From Boletus sp. NGJ (taxonomy: Eukaryota; Basidiomycota; Agaricomycetes; Boletales; Boletaceae), in the NCBI GenBank assembly GCA_019096195.1, contig JAGTXK010000091.1, forward strand, positions 992,001 to 1,056,000: a stretch of 64,000 bases of DNA. The letters are read 5' to 3'. Below the pieces are notes generated by a model that was not told the origin of the DNA, ran no database searches, and saw only the letters and a list, made by a program, of their open reading frames with translations. Of this stretch, positions 45,253 through 56,696 are shown in pieces. A program made the translations under genes and the position numbers. Each line of letters begins with the position of its first letter. Within the stretch, counting starts at the first letter, position 1.

Positions 45253-45752
45253 GCGTGTGTTCGCATCCTCCACTCTCCTCGTGTGTGCGTCTTGTATCCC
45301 ACATCCCACGAAAACCCGTCTGCAACTTGAACTCTTACGATTCCAGTGTCGTCTGGTGTGTTGGTCATTATTGTATTGTTAGCAAATTTCTCCTCTCTCT
45401 TAGTGTCTCACTCTTTCCCGTACTATATGAGTACCCCTCCTCGACTGCCAAGTCCCTCTCCCGATTTATCCTGTGCTATATATTATGGGGCTCGATAGAC
45501 AGTGTAGCCATCTACAGGACAATAAAAGACGGTTTTTCCTACAATGTCATCGAAAGACGCATAGACGCCGGGTACCAAGCGACAAAGTACCTCGCCCACG
45601 CCCGCCATGGTAAAGCAGGTTCGTCGGCCTGATTAACGGGCTAATTCCCGCTACATTAGTAGCGGGTTCTTACATCCGGGGAAAGGTGGGTTTCATAATT
45701 TCTGATATCTCTGTGGCTGTGCGAGCACTATACGCGTCTTTTTCACTTGTTG
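45253..45752. other. Intergenic stretch with a perfect hairpin
   Basis: About 500 bp between the receptor and RNase H2C. A perfect 8-bp inverted repeat CCCGCTAC / GTAGCGGG (45647-45654 and 45659-45666) with loop ATTA lies about 90 bp before the next start codon. No gene seen. Confidence 0.45.
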
Positions 45753-46729
45753 ATGATGTCCCTCGAAATTGCTCCAGTGATTGATGCAGGGCTCCTCCCG
45801 GCTTGTACGCCCTCCCTGATGCCCTTCCACATATCTTACACCGGCCTCGCCCCCATCTCCCGTTATTTCCGTCCCAGACCTGCACCCCCTTCGATGGCTT
45901 CCTCCTTAGTGCGGTCTTCAAGCTCTGCCACCCTGGTAGCAAGCTCGTCGTCGACCTCAATACTGAGCGAGACAGAGAGCAGTCTCACAACGATATTATC
46001 TGCCACTTCCTTTGGGAATTTGACCCACGAAAGCCAGTGCGGAGAGGATGAGTTGTTGTCAAAAAATAGGTTTTCCATCGAAGTGGTTAATCAGATGGAA
46101 CAAGTGACGGCTACGCGGCTTCTGGTGGATACTGCTATGGGAATGGACTCGGAGACACAGCCCGCCTTGAATGTTGTACCGCGCGACAATTCATCCGGAT
46201 TGACCAGTATACATACCCCTACGCCAAGAAATATCAAACGTTTCCAAGCTACGTTTCGAGGGAGGCAGATGTATGGACAGGAAATGGATATCCCAGCTGG
46301 ATATGGTGGGCTCGTCTTACGAGCACCGGTGGACTCCAAGGGAAAGGGCAAGGAAGATGCGAAAGCATCTCCGAAGCCCTTGTCACAGAAAGCCAAACCA
46401 AAGTCAAAAACGCGCGCGGCGACGCGTCAGTCGAAACGTACCACAGTGGACGACCGTATGGATGAACCCGAGAGATGGGATGAAGGAGACTGTTGTTCAT
46501 CCTCAGACGTTGAGCCACCCCTGACAAGAAATTTGATACCTTCATCAACGTTCGCTTCCTTTATGCTTTGGACACCTGATAGACCCCTTGACGAGGGAAG
46601 GGATGAATATGCGAGGGCTTTGGTGGAATGGACTCGCTTGGCCACCGAGGTAAGTTTCCTCGAGCGTCTGCTTTATATCCTCGATTTTGTGACTTTGCAC
46701 TCTCGTAGATACATTCGTATGATGAATGA
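45753..46729 (+). CDS. Ribonuclease H2 subunit C-like protein
   Basis: Non-catalytic subunit of nuclear RNase H2, which removes ribonucleotides from DNA. The N-terminal block is SLMPFHISYTGLAPISRYF (about 45820-45875), the beta-strand that opens RNase H2C. The central block is ATFRGRQMYGQEMDIPAGYG followed by GLVLRAPVD (about 46249-46335). A basic disordered linker is followed by SSTFASFMLWTPDRPLDEGR and DEYARALVEWTRLA, and a tiny last exon adds IHSYDE (46709-46729). Two adjacent ATGs (45753, 45756) could start it. The protein (about 305 residues) is longer than yeast or human homologues because of a Ser-rich insert (about 45895-46000) and the linker. One intron, with a GTAAGT donor. Confidence 0.72.
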
Positions 46730-47383
46730 GGACAAAAATGATCCAGGAACGTCAGGTGCATCGTGTATGAAATACCCATGCTTTCTCGCCAGTCCCTGAT
46801 TCGCTTACATTTATGCAGTATTGACAGAGTCAATAAAAACAATATCGTATTCCTTTAACCCCGCCGCTCCTCGAGACTGCTCTTGGTTGATCTCCCATCT
46901 ACACGATACCAGCGCCATTGATGGGCTGTTCCAGGAAATACCGGACATTGTTGACCGAAATTTGTTAACATTAGTACTCGCTGTGAAATACCCTGGTAAT
47001 GCATATAGTGATAGCGTGTTGTGCTCAGTCACTTCTGTGATCGCAGGTCTTCCGAAGATTTATGGGGTGACTGAGACAGTAGACAATTACTCGGAACTGG
47101 CGATACCAGCGCAGCACTGTATGGTCAGAAATAAAATGAGGGCCGGTGGTTGGACAGGATAGAAACTCAGCTGTCAGTCTGAATCGTTTCCAGGCGCGTT
47201 TCCGATTCTACAAATAGTGAGAACGACGGCTAGTGTCTCCAGCTCGTTCCTCCGTCGTTCCTTGTCATTATTCCTTTGCAAAGTGGGTCCTTGTTGAAGC
47301 ACAAGTACGTTGACGTTGATAGGGTCTTTTTCTTTTATAGAAAAGTTCGCGGTACCATTACATACCATAAAAGAGAGGCCAGA
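46730..47383. other. Intergenic stretch with an unassigned open frame
   Basis: A plus-strand open frame of about 110 codons (46821-47162) begins at a TTG and has no ATG near its start and no family resemblance. It could be an exon of an unrecognised gene. I do not call it. Confidence 0.35.
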
Positions 47384-48237
47384 ATGATGTTCGCCGTACT
47401 GGTCACGCCCATTTTGACTCTTCTCGCCGCCACTTGCGGGCGTGCCAATCCCAACCCTCTCACCCCCGGTCCGGGCGATGTCTTCATCGAAGGACAAGCT
47501 TGTACGACTAGTTGGGATGTTGACACAACTAGTCTCTGGAAGACTACGCAAATCGATCTTATGACGGGAAATAACGTCGATATGGTTCCCTTGACCAGTG
47601 CGTATAGTCCATTCCTTTCTCCGTTTCTCAGCGAATGCTATCTATCCATTATATAGCCGTTGCGACCGTCGACGGAACCGACCCAAGCAAGACCACGTTC
47701 TCGTACCCATGCCCGATGGTCAGTGGCAGCGTTTCTGATCCTGATTAGTACAGGCGTGTGCTCACGCGTTTGATCCCCAACTTTCATAAGGTCTCTCCTC
47801 ATTCCGCCATTTACTTTTATCAATTCACCTCTCCGTCCACCGAGAACAAGACTTGGACCACGCGTTTCGCGATCACAGATTCTGTCAACGACGTCGTTTC
47901 CCCTGCCCAGTCTACCCAACCAGACGGTTCGAAAATCCCTTGGGGAGTTGGTTCCTTGGTCAACGGGTCTTCTGCCGCTCCTTCCGCTTCTGGAGCTTCG
48001 GTTGCGACCCTTGCCGGTGCTCCTTCTGCGCCATTAATTATTCCTGGTTCATCGTCTGCACCGACCACGTCTACCCCGACCGTCGGCCCCCCCATCTCTT
48101 ACGTGGTCGTGACGCCTAGCACTGTTTCTACCGCAGAAGCGAATGGCGCGGTGGGGATGCTCTTCCTTTCAAACATTCTCTTTCAGACCGCATTTGCGCT
48201 CGGGCTTGCTGCATTTGGATTCACTGTAATGTCCTAG
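47384..48237 (+). CDS. Secreted GPI-anchored Ser/Thr-rich protein (Kre9/Knh1-like N-terminal domain)
   Basis: Signal peptide MMFAVLVTPILTLLAATCG, then NPLTPGPGDVFIEGQACTTS and WDVDTTSLWKTTQIDLMTGN, the opening strands of the fungal Ser/Thr-rich GPI-anchored family (Kre9/Knh1 N-terminal, PF10342-type). After introns come PHSAIYFYQFTSPSTENKTW and TTRFAITD, which complete the Ig-like domain. A Ser/Ala/Thr/Pro-rich stalk follows, and a hydrophobic C-terminal tail (ILFQTAFALGLAAFGFTVMS) ends at 48237, consistent with a GPI-attachment signal. Introns are GT-AG; the second donor follows PCPM. Expected at the cell surface; a role in wall glucan assembly is only suggested by the family name. Confidence 0.77.
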
Positions 48238-48607
48238 ACCAACCCTCTTGTGACGCAAAACTCGGGACATGATATCACTGGCAATTACACATAGTATCGT
48301 CATACACTCCCACTCGTTTTCATCCACTATCTGCAATCTCCATTTTCCAATTCTTTTTATCGGTTGGTTGATACCGGAGGCATATGAGTAATCCTCATGT
48401 ACTGGAACGCGACGTTTCTGAAAGGAATTCCTTTTCGAGAGGTCTGTTCGACAGCCCGGACTCTGGTTTTGTTCCATCGTTTAATGTCACAAAGTATAGC
48501 TATTTTATCCATAATTATAGCATGCTCTTTCGTCGTCCCGTGTATCTCACGTTCAGGCTAATACGATTTCAAGTATCACTATGTGCAGCGAGGGGGAAGA
48601 AACGGGC
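48238..48607. other. Convergent 3' flank, nothing recognised
   Basis: About 370 bp between two convergent genes. Probably 3' UTRs. Confidence 0.4.
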
Positions 48608-50728
48608 TTACGAACCTTCTCCAGGTAGGACTTTGGCGACATTCATGAGCTGGTCCCACCTCTTATCGTCTTGCCATGCGATCGTCTGGTCTTCTCTCAG
48701 CGTAAGCGCTTGATGGAGCGGTCGCGTAGGTTTCCCTTCGCGCTCAAGAATGTGAAACTCTTTGTCGATCGCGTCCAGCCAGGCAACTGCCACCTCTTTC
48801 TGTGCAGCAGTCAAACTCGGAAGGCGAAGCGCCCAGAAACAGCGATCCGTGCCGTGCGTGACAAGCCCTATTTTTTTAAAAGAAAAAAAAAAAGCGTTAA
48901 AAATCGAAATCACTCGCTTCGGTCTCCCAAAGCGCATCCAACCTCTCGACCCACCTTTCGGCCTCACATGCTCAGGCGTCCACCTGATCTCGTACCTCAC
49001 GACTGGGAAATCTGCCTTGTAAAAGTCCCGCACGAATATCCGCACGGGAGACGTGCACCTGCCCATCGCTCAAGATGTCCCCCATCAATCTCTCTGCCTC
49101 TTCGACGCTCGCACCGTTTGAAAGCGTCCTGTACTGTTCCACGAGGCGCTCCACGATCTGGAGTGGATAGTACCGCAAGATGTTCGGGAAGACGTCGCGT
49201 GGTCCGTGAACGGGATGCGCGATCGCGTAGAGGTACCATTCCTCAGAGAGATCCCCGATAGCGATGCTTGCCAAGCCCTTTTCACGCAGTTTACGTGCGA
49301 GTTGGCCGGAGCGCTGCCAGGTCATTGGGTCGGGGGAGGTAGGGATCCAGGTACCGTCGAGGCATCCTCGGTACGTCCCGTTGTCGACCCCGACTTTGTC
49401 GGTCTCGATGAAGTGTAAAAGTTTGGTGGCTGGAACGAGGGATGGATCGCGGAGGGTCGTGAGGGTCGTCGGCAACGCAGGGTCGAGGTTGAGGACGCGA
49501 CAGAGCGCTTCGTATTGTGGACGGAGCTCGGCCGCGGTCTTAGGGGTCGTACTGAAGAAGAATGCTCGTGGATGAGGATGTCAGGTCTGAGCACAGGAAA
49601 CGTACAGCATCGCATTGGACTGGAGGACAGCAGATTTGATGGGGGACTTCTGACCCTCGGGGAGGTGAGATATGTGGTGGAGAATCTGGTGGACCGAGTG
49701 GGCGCCTGTCGACAGCGTGAGCTATCCCTCATCTCGCACTACATTGCATGCTCGTCACTCACCAGCCGATAATCCAGAGAGCTGTACATTAGCCGGGTCA
49801 CCTGCCCAACATCTCTATGAGTCCTGTGTTCACCTATAGACCAAGGGCGATTACCTCCAAACGCTTCGACATTCTCCTGGAGCCATTGTAGTGCAAGCCA
49901 TTGATCCTTGAATCCAAAGTTCCCGTCGATCTTGGGCTCATCGCAGGCAAGGAATCCAAACACCGAAAGACGGTACCCGATATTAACCCAGACCTCTGAG
50001 CGTTCTTGAGCGACATATTGTGCCTGAGCGTTAAGCCCGTGAGGAGAGCCGAACTGGAGGAACCTGGAGATGTAAACTCGTTGATCGCGGAGAATCTCGG
50101 GGACAATAAAAGGAAAAGCGTACCCTCCGTGTATGTATACCTTGACCGGGAACTTGGAGTCACGCGTGAACGATGACGGGGATACGATGTTCACGAAGAG
50201 ACTAAGAATGTAAGTCGTCGGTCGAGGAAAGGCGTCATGGAAAGTCGGATCGTTGACTTACGGATCTTCCGACGGTTCACCGAGACCTTTCCTGTCGACC
50301 ATGGGGGTTCCTGACAACACATCTTTTTCCGTCATCATGCCAAAGCAATCGAAAGATGGGATATAACCTGCACCCTGTCCATCATTGGCAGGCTGATAAC
50401 AATCTACGTATGCAAGAAGTGAGCCCCTGTGTGTACCATCATCATGATGCATGGTCACTCGCGTTTGGTCTCGTAGACGTAGTCCTTGTCCCCGTAGCGG
50501 TAACCCTCGGGAAGCTGTTGTGGGTCTGTGAAACGCACAGGGGGGCAATGCGTAGGGAACCTCTGTGGCTGGGTAAGGCTCACTGACTCGAATGTTATTT
50601 TGCACCTACATACCCAGGAATACAGCTGCCCCGTTGCTCGTTCGGCCGCCCTTGATTGGCCCGTACTTGGTCTCGGCAACGACGCTTACACCGCGCTGCA
50701 AGTCCTGGGGAATGTGGGGAAGGGACAT
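48608..50728 (-). CDS. Type-B carboxylesterase/lipase-like protein
   Basis: Alpha/beta-hydrolase of the carboxylesterase family. ATG 50728 opens MSLPHIPQDLQRGVSVVAET, then KYGPIKGGRTSNGAAVFL spliced to EVPYALPPVRFTDPQQL. The oxyanion loop is KVYIHGGYAF (near 50155-50125). Next come FGFLACDE, FGFKDQWLALQWLQENVEAF and, across two introns, GGDPANVQLSGLSAGAHSVH; GLSAG is the nucleophile elbow (GxSxG) with Ser. The C-terminal part reads WIPTSPDPMTWQRSGQLA and ends DQLMNVAKVLPGEGS at 48610. The oxyanion and nucleophile segments are intact; I did not confirm the acid and His. There is no clear signal peptide, so it is probably intracellular. Substrate unknown. An A/T run near 48880-48900 lies within an intron. 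Confidence 0.82.
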
Positions 50729-51072
50729 GGCTTCTAATCAGAATCAGTGGTGGGGGATACACTATGATCGTGCTTCTTCTTGGCACTCGCATTCGCCGTT
50801 TATCTGCGCGGAGAGCATGGCATCACATCCAGCGTGGGAGGCATTGAGACCATCACGGGGACAATCGACCTCACTAAAGGGACACCGTCACGATAAGGAT
50901 GGGTGCACGACGGGCATCCTACGGAGTTCACTATTTTTACGTGCGTGGGTTGCAAAAGAAGGATGGGTATGATGTCGCTGGAGCTTCAGCTTCAACTTTT
51001 ATGTTGTTCAGTCAGTTCCCTACATAGTTATACGCCGACTATCACACACAAAGCTAACCTCATCCATTTGTA
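50729..51072. other. Short gene-free stretch
   Basis: About 340 bp between the esterase start and the deacetylase stop. Probably the esterase promoter. No motif supported. Confidence 0.35.
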
Positions 51073-52698
51073 TCAAGCTTGACTGGCTGTCTTCTTCACG
51101 AAGCCCTTGGGCATCTGTGCTCCTGCTGGTGGATCTACTCTGGACCGGAATTCATCCGACATCTCATGTAGCGTCGCCCATTTAACGTCGGCGTGTGTAT
51201 TAATCCATTCAATAAAGTGTTCCTGAACACTGCATGTGAGAGGGGTATCAGGGGAACTGGCAAGACCTTACCAGCATCAAAAGCACGTGTGGACGGCTGT
51301 CGATCACATGTCAGAGTTATCTTCCATGCGTTATCATAATATCAATTTTTCCTTACCCGCTCACGTCAGGATGGATGGTGATAGGGAGAATGAAGTTTTC
51401 CTCCTCCCTATCCGCAAGTAAGTTTCAAAGCAGAAATCAGCACGGGAGTGTCCTACCTGTATAGATACGTGAATGTGTCCTTCCACAGTTGCTCCACGTC
51501 TCGTGTGTTTACCTGAGAGTGTGACCATAGTCAGCAATGTGAAGATTCTGGCACCCCAGTCGATATATACACACCCATCCATGCGAGTTCGAATTCGACT
51601 TGATGAACCTAAGGAAACGAAATTTGCGGTTCGCAAAGGCAACACATCCGCGTGATTACACTCACATCATTGGAGGCAGATCGTCCAAGTACCTATAATA
51701 TACGATAGAAACAACTAGGATCCTGAAGACTTTGGAATAGTGAAACACACCAATTTGCGGGAATTTCGACAATCCCAGTTTCATTTCCTTTTGTAAGCGG
51801 TTTCATCCAGGTCACTGCTTTCGCTGAGTAGTCGATCTTGGTCCAGTAATCTTCATCCCGTAGATAGTAAGCTTGGGAGCTGAGAAAGCTCAGGTTTTGC
51901 ATACAGGCCGTGAGAAGTCTGAGCTCACTCATGGCACATGCTGGAGTGGTCTAGCGCAGTGGCGTTGGTATCAGAATGTGATTGGCGCATAAAGAGTGGT
52001 TTTCTCAACCATATTCAATGCCTTTCTCGAGGAGTAGCGCGGTGCCTTCCTTGCTTGTTTCCCACCATGGTGCTACACTTCCTTTTGGCGGCTTTCCAAA
52101 GTTGAAGTCTGTGAGAAGTTTGTGGGTATGATCTAGGATATCTCGCTGCTGTCGAAGCGACATCGTAGTCGGATTCTGTAGCGCCAGGCATGAGCTCTAG
52201 CAAGTTGATAGCATTCTGGGTGTACCTCGTGGGAGTACCCGTGAAGTCCGCTAATCATGGATTGTGAATGGAATGTGCTGAGGAGTGTATAGTCACAAAC
52301 ATTTCATGTCCAGCGTCGCGGACAGCTGCCATCTCTCTTGGGAATGTCTCCAAGCTGTGTCCTAAGCACACATACATGTATTTGGCAAACGCGAGATGAT
52401 ATACGTATAATGCACTTACCAGGAATAAACCAACTAGTTGTGATCCCATACTTCTTGAAAAGCTTGAGGAGCCTAGGTACACCTACTTCACCGGCATACA
52501 TTCCCTGTCATACTATATGTCAGATGGGATGCAGCTTATCGGAATTGACACACTCTAGATATATCGAGGGGGGAGTCTTCTCCCCCATAGGAGCCAAGCC
52601 TAGGAATGTCAGAGAATGTCACTTGTTTAAAGGAATCCGTACCAGCCAGCGACAGCGTCGACGTCTACACCAAAGCCAACAAGGATCGTTCGGGGCAT
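51073..52698 (-). CDS. Polysaccharide deacetylase family protein (NodB-like)
   Basis: Multi-exon hydrolase of the NodB/chitin-deacetylase fold, in the subgroup often annotated as peptidoglycan or allantoinase-type deacetylase. ATG 52698 opens [19 protein letters not shown]; the first Asp pair suits the metal site. Then [20 protein letters not shown] and [20 protein letters not shown], then across an intron [14 protein letters not shown], where HxxxH gives the two metal-binding histidines (near 52240). Later blocks are [38 protein letters not shown] and the C-terminal [20 protein letters not shown], ending KKTASQA at 51073. Motifs look intact. No secretion signal is visible, which argues against a cell-wall chitin substrate. 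At least seven introns. Confidence 0.82.
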
Positions 52699-53197
52699 CG
52701 TGCAAGATATGGCCACCAGATATTCGAAGATAAGGTGTTCAAATGAGGGGAGCCACGGTCGCCGCCCGATGTATATAAGGTCATTGACGATGAGATGCTT
52801 GTTCGTGCGTGTGATCGTGGCCATGTTGTCAGTATGTGAGACCAAGTCAAAGCTATAATTGGCCGAACAGGATAAGAGACAGAAGATAGAAGCCTTCCCA
52901 CACATGTAGGACAATTTAATCAGGCGTGTCCCAGGGCTCTCAGGCTAGTCTGGTCACGGATAAAGTCCACCCCCTTGCGCAGGTGCGGTCGCTTCGGTTG
53001 TCGTATTGCTGCCAAAGAGGCTGGAGGTAGGTTGCGTTGTTGCATTTATGATAAAGACACTACCAGTGAAAGGGTGTCGCTCTATGTTGGTACTAGCTCA
53101 AACTCCCGCCGAACAATTGCTGGGGTTGCCAGTGGGTAATCGCGGCACCAAACAACGAGCTGCTGGTTGTGGCAAATTGACAGAATACCTTCCGTCC

Positions 53198-53744
53198 CTA
53201 TGACCACATGGGCTCAATTGCAAGAAAGAACCCACACAACCACTCGATTTCGGCGTTTTGAAGCATGTTCCTAGAAGGCGCGTAAGACTCGGAGGCGTGG
53301 TGGGAATTAATCCCCTCCCAAGTGGCTGTTGATCGACACTGGTTGATAAAATCGCCAGAACGGAGCGCTTTGTGGTCCTCGTATTCGTCGTCGAGAGATC
53401 TCCGCATTGGAATGCAAAAGTGTTGGCTACAAGTGAAACATGTGCCTGTGGAGACGCCTGGTACCGTCATCGTCTCAAGGGAAGCCTTGGGGATGTGTAG
53501 GTGACATCGGCGGCCGTAAAGCTGGAGTGCAGGGTGGACAATGGTGGAACAGACTTTGCCAGTAGACCGTCGAACTTTGCCTTTACCCTTCACTTCCTTT
53601 GGCGCAAGCGCGGTTTTGGTCTTGTTAACATTCTTTGGGATCTGAGCGAGTGTGCACTTCCGCTTGCCTGGAGTCGCCGCGTTGACTTCGTTCTCGTTAG
53701 CTTTTACGCCGAAGGCAGCAATGATGGGGACCGTTGTGGCGATT
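53198..53744 (-). other. Unidentified open frame without start codon
   Basis: About 180 open codons on the minus strand between a TGA near 53745 and the stop at 53198. The upstream part is Lys-rich (TKTALAPKEVKGKGKVRRST); the rest has several Cys (CFTCSQHFC). No ATG lies in the first two-thirds, so it would have to be an internal exon or a remnant. I recognise no family. Confidence 0.3.
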
Positions 53745-54086
53745 CAGATGTACATTGGATGTGATTGGATGAGATCTGCGCGAGATGCTGAATATAGTAA
53801 TTCCCGCTACCCCCTCAAACTCGATCTCGCGGGTAATTGCGAGTTGCTACCCGCGCTATTTGGTGTCCTTTGTCCGTTTCTATGTACGTTTGTTTGTTGA
53901 CGTTGTTCTTTTCGCTACTTTTTACCCGTCTCAGATTGCGCCTTTGCATCGCAATCGTTGTTTGTTGTGGTACCCCTTCGTCAGTGTCGTCCTCTCCTTT
54001 TTCGTGCCCAGCCGTTTGGTCCTCCGTTCGTGCGAGTGGTCCGTTTTTTTGACCCGGGGTGTATTGAAGCACCCGTTTTTGCGTCC

Positions 54087-54596
54087 ATGGACGTGGTCCA
54101 TATCCTTGATGTCGCTCGTCAGCACGAAATGGACGCTGGGCCGTCGAATGTTGGCGCGCGTCCCAGTCGACGTCTTAGCGATAATGAGTCTGTTTCATCT
54201 GCGGCCGAACGCGTGTTGCTTGACGATCTTCGGTGCGTTGCGAATAGGAGGCGTGTTTTCGCGTTCGATTTGGATGCCGTCTCGTTGCGTAAGGCGTGTG
54301 TCTCGCATGGGGTTGAGCCCGTCTTACCGGGTGATGTCGCACCTTGTTTCCAATGGTTCGTGCGTCACTTGTTTTTAGGCGAGTGCGCGAGACGGGACGC
54401 GCTGTCTGACGATCGTGCTGGTTTGTGTGAGTCGTTGGTTTGCGCGGAGGTCACAACTGGGATACAGGACTCTTCACGGATTGTACAACACGCTTTTGAT
54501 TGTGTACTATCTCGTGTCTCGTTTTATTCAGCTGATTCGTTGCGCGAGTTTCTGTCCTTTATAAACCCTTGTTACAGTGATAGGAGAGGATCGTAG
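54087..54596 (+). CDS. Hypothetical intronless protein (170 aa)
   Basis: ATG 54087 opens MDVVHILDVARQHEMDAGPS and reads without intron to TAG at 54594-54596. The frame is open further upstream, from about 53958. Composition: acidic/basic mixed, with several Cys (for example RKACVSHGVEP) and no signal peptide or transmembrane helix. Lack of introns is unusual for this window and hints at a transposon or retrogene origin, but no domain is recognised. May be spurious. Confidence 0.35.
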   Translation: MDVVHILDVARQHEMDAGPSNVGARPSRRLSDNESVSSAAERVLLDDLRCVANRRRVFAFDLDAVSLRKACVSHGVEPVLPGDVAPCFQWFVRHLFLGECARRDALSDDRAGLCESLVCAEVTTGIQDSSRIVQHAFDCVLSRVSFYSADSLREFLSFINPCYSDRRGS

Positions 54597-55090
54597 AACT
54601 TTGGCGAACCACTTCCGCAGCTGTCAACTAAAGATTCCGACTGTTCCCATTTACTCCTCAACGTAGCGGGTACTGCCACGGACGTGGCCTTTCTTCCGTT
54701 ATCATAATCTCCCACGCAATCCATGACATCTTCTGTGCACATGTGCAATACTCTTGAACGAAGTACGCTTAGCATGAAGCGCGGTGATACTATTACACTA
54801 AATGGTGGGTGGGGCACATGGGATACGATGCGCATAACAAAAGGACCTGTCAAGGTGACAGGCAAGCCGATTTGCGAGAGGCGGTAGTTTGCCAAAACCT
54901 CCGTGCGGCTGACGACGCCACATCGCTTTTCAGAGTGGGACAACTCTGACACCCAACGAAGTTCGGTAATACCGCCATTTGCTGGTAATGCCCCCACCTG
55001 CGTTCCCATCTCTTGCGGGAAGCTTCCTATCGGACCCGGGCCATAAATTGTCCAACATTCACAGCGTACCCTCCCTCAATCTCCCTCAGC
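54597..55090. other. Intergenic stretch upstream of the aspartic protease
   Basis: About 490 bp. A CT-rich segment (55060-55090) directly precedes the protease ATG. No gene recognised. Confidence 0.4.
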
Positions 55091-56696
55091 ATGAGATCGT
55101 TTGTTGCACTCCCCGTCGTCCTTCTCGCGGCGTCTGCCCTTGCCTCTCTAGTGATCACCGTTCCACTGACAAAGTTCCAGCGCACCGGAGCGTACCTCAA
55201 AGGAGCTCCTGACGCAGATCGTGCTCGTGCTGCCTTCCTAAAGTCTCGTACAACCAGTGGACCGACTACTGTTCCTGCGACCAACCTAGCATACGTCCAG
55301 TACACAACGAGCGTCGGCATCGGTAACCCACCGACATATTATAATCTTCTTGTTGACACTGGCTCCTCCAACATTTTCTGTGGGTAGGTGTGGATGATCG
55401 ATTGAAGTTCATGCAACATACAATTTTTGTTGCAGCACTGGTATTCCATATGTTCGGACGTCCACTAGTATCCCCACAGGTGAAGCCGTAAACGTCATTT
55501 ATGGGTCGGGTTACTTTTCGGGATCGGAGTGTAAGGATCTTGTAATTTTATCCGCACCTCATCATTAACAGTAAACAGACCTTGATCAGGTGATCCTCGC
55601 ACCCAGTCTTGTCCTCAAGAACCAATCAATCGGCGATGCTCTTTATTCTACCGGATTCGAGGGTGTCGATGGCATTGTCGGTGTTGGACCTGTCGATCTC
55701 ACACAAGGAACGCTCTCACCTGATACGAATACAACGATCCCGACGGTCATAAACAACCTCGTGTCACAGGGACTTGTAAAGGACCAAGTACTTGGTGTTT
55801 ATTTTGCGCCTTCAACAAACCACAGTGACATAAGTGAGTATTCAATCCCTGATCCGTGTTTTCCATCAAGCCTGAGACCTGTAGATGGTGCATTAACTTA
55901 TGGAGGCGCTGATTCAAGCCTGGTATGGACACGGTTCTTGTTTCGTTCGTTGTCAACTCGGTGCTTAAATAGCTTATATCCGCCGTGTACAGTACGAGGG
56001 CGACCTGACGTATGTTCCTGTGACGGACACATATCCGGCCGCTTATTACTGGGGCATCAACGTCACTTCTGCTACATACGGTAACTACATAGTGATCCCC
56101 ACTTCCACTGCTGGGATCGTCGACACTGGTACCACGCGTATGTTTCCTTCTCCACTCTTATATGGTCAGTCACTAGATCTAACGTAATTGTCGTGTTCTT
56201 CAGTGGTCGTCCTCACAGACGACTTCTTTTCCGTATACATGAATGCAATCCCAGGAGCGACTTTTGATTCGAACACAACTCTCATCGAAATCCCCCCTTC
56301 CTCCATCCCGTCCATGCAACCTCTCAACTTCTCGATCGCTAACCGGGTGTTCACCATGGACGTCGCTGCCCAACTAATTCCAACAGACCAGAATATCGCA
56401 TGGGGTGGGGTTGCTGGGAAACAATATGGTGTGGTGACCAAGTTGGGAAGTGACAGTGGGCAGGGGTTTGATTTCGTTATCGGTATGAAGTTCATGGAGA
56501 GGTACTATGCGGTCAGTAGTGGTTTTGAATCGTGTTTGGAGGAGCGTAAAATCATTGAACACTTTTGGCAGGTATTCGACACGGACGCTAACCGCGTTGG
56601 ATTTGCTCAGACGTAAGTCTTGGTCCGTGTCGAACTTATTTAAATCTGAGCTTGCCAAACCACAGGAAAAATACTTTCACAACCTACCAAGGGTAA
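55091..56696 (+). CDS. Secreted pepsin-type aspartic protease (A1 family)
   Basis: Polyporopepsin-like endopeptidase. Signal peptide MRSFVALPVVLLAASALASL, then a propeptide with VITVPLTKF and a basic run RARAAFLKSR. The mature N-terminal lobe has YTTSVGIGNPPTYYNLL with the first catalytic motif DTGSSN (about 55357-55374), a flap region VIYGSGYFSG and VDGIVGVGPVDLT. The C-terminal lobe has YYWGINVTSATYGN and the second catalytic motif IVDTGTT (about 56117-56137), then FDFVIGMKFMERYYAV and FDTDANRVGFAQT. A last small exon adds KNTFTTYQG to the stop at 56694-56696. Length about 420 residues, normal for the family. Both Asp are present and several N-glycosylation sites (NHS, NTT, NFS) occur. Six or so introns. 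Confidence 0.88.

Noticed and set aside
45425-45500. Short frame after the STE3 gene as a pheromone precursor
   Set aside because: It reads about 23 codons and does not end in a CaaX motif.
49739-49880. Loss of the nucleophile motif in the carboxylesterase
   Set aside because: The unspliced frame lacks GxSxG, but splicing two short introns restores GLSAG in frame.
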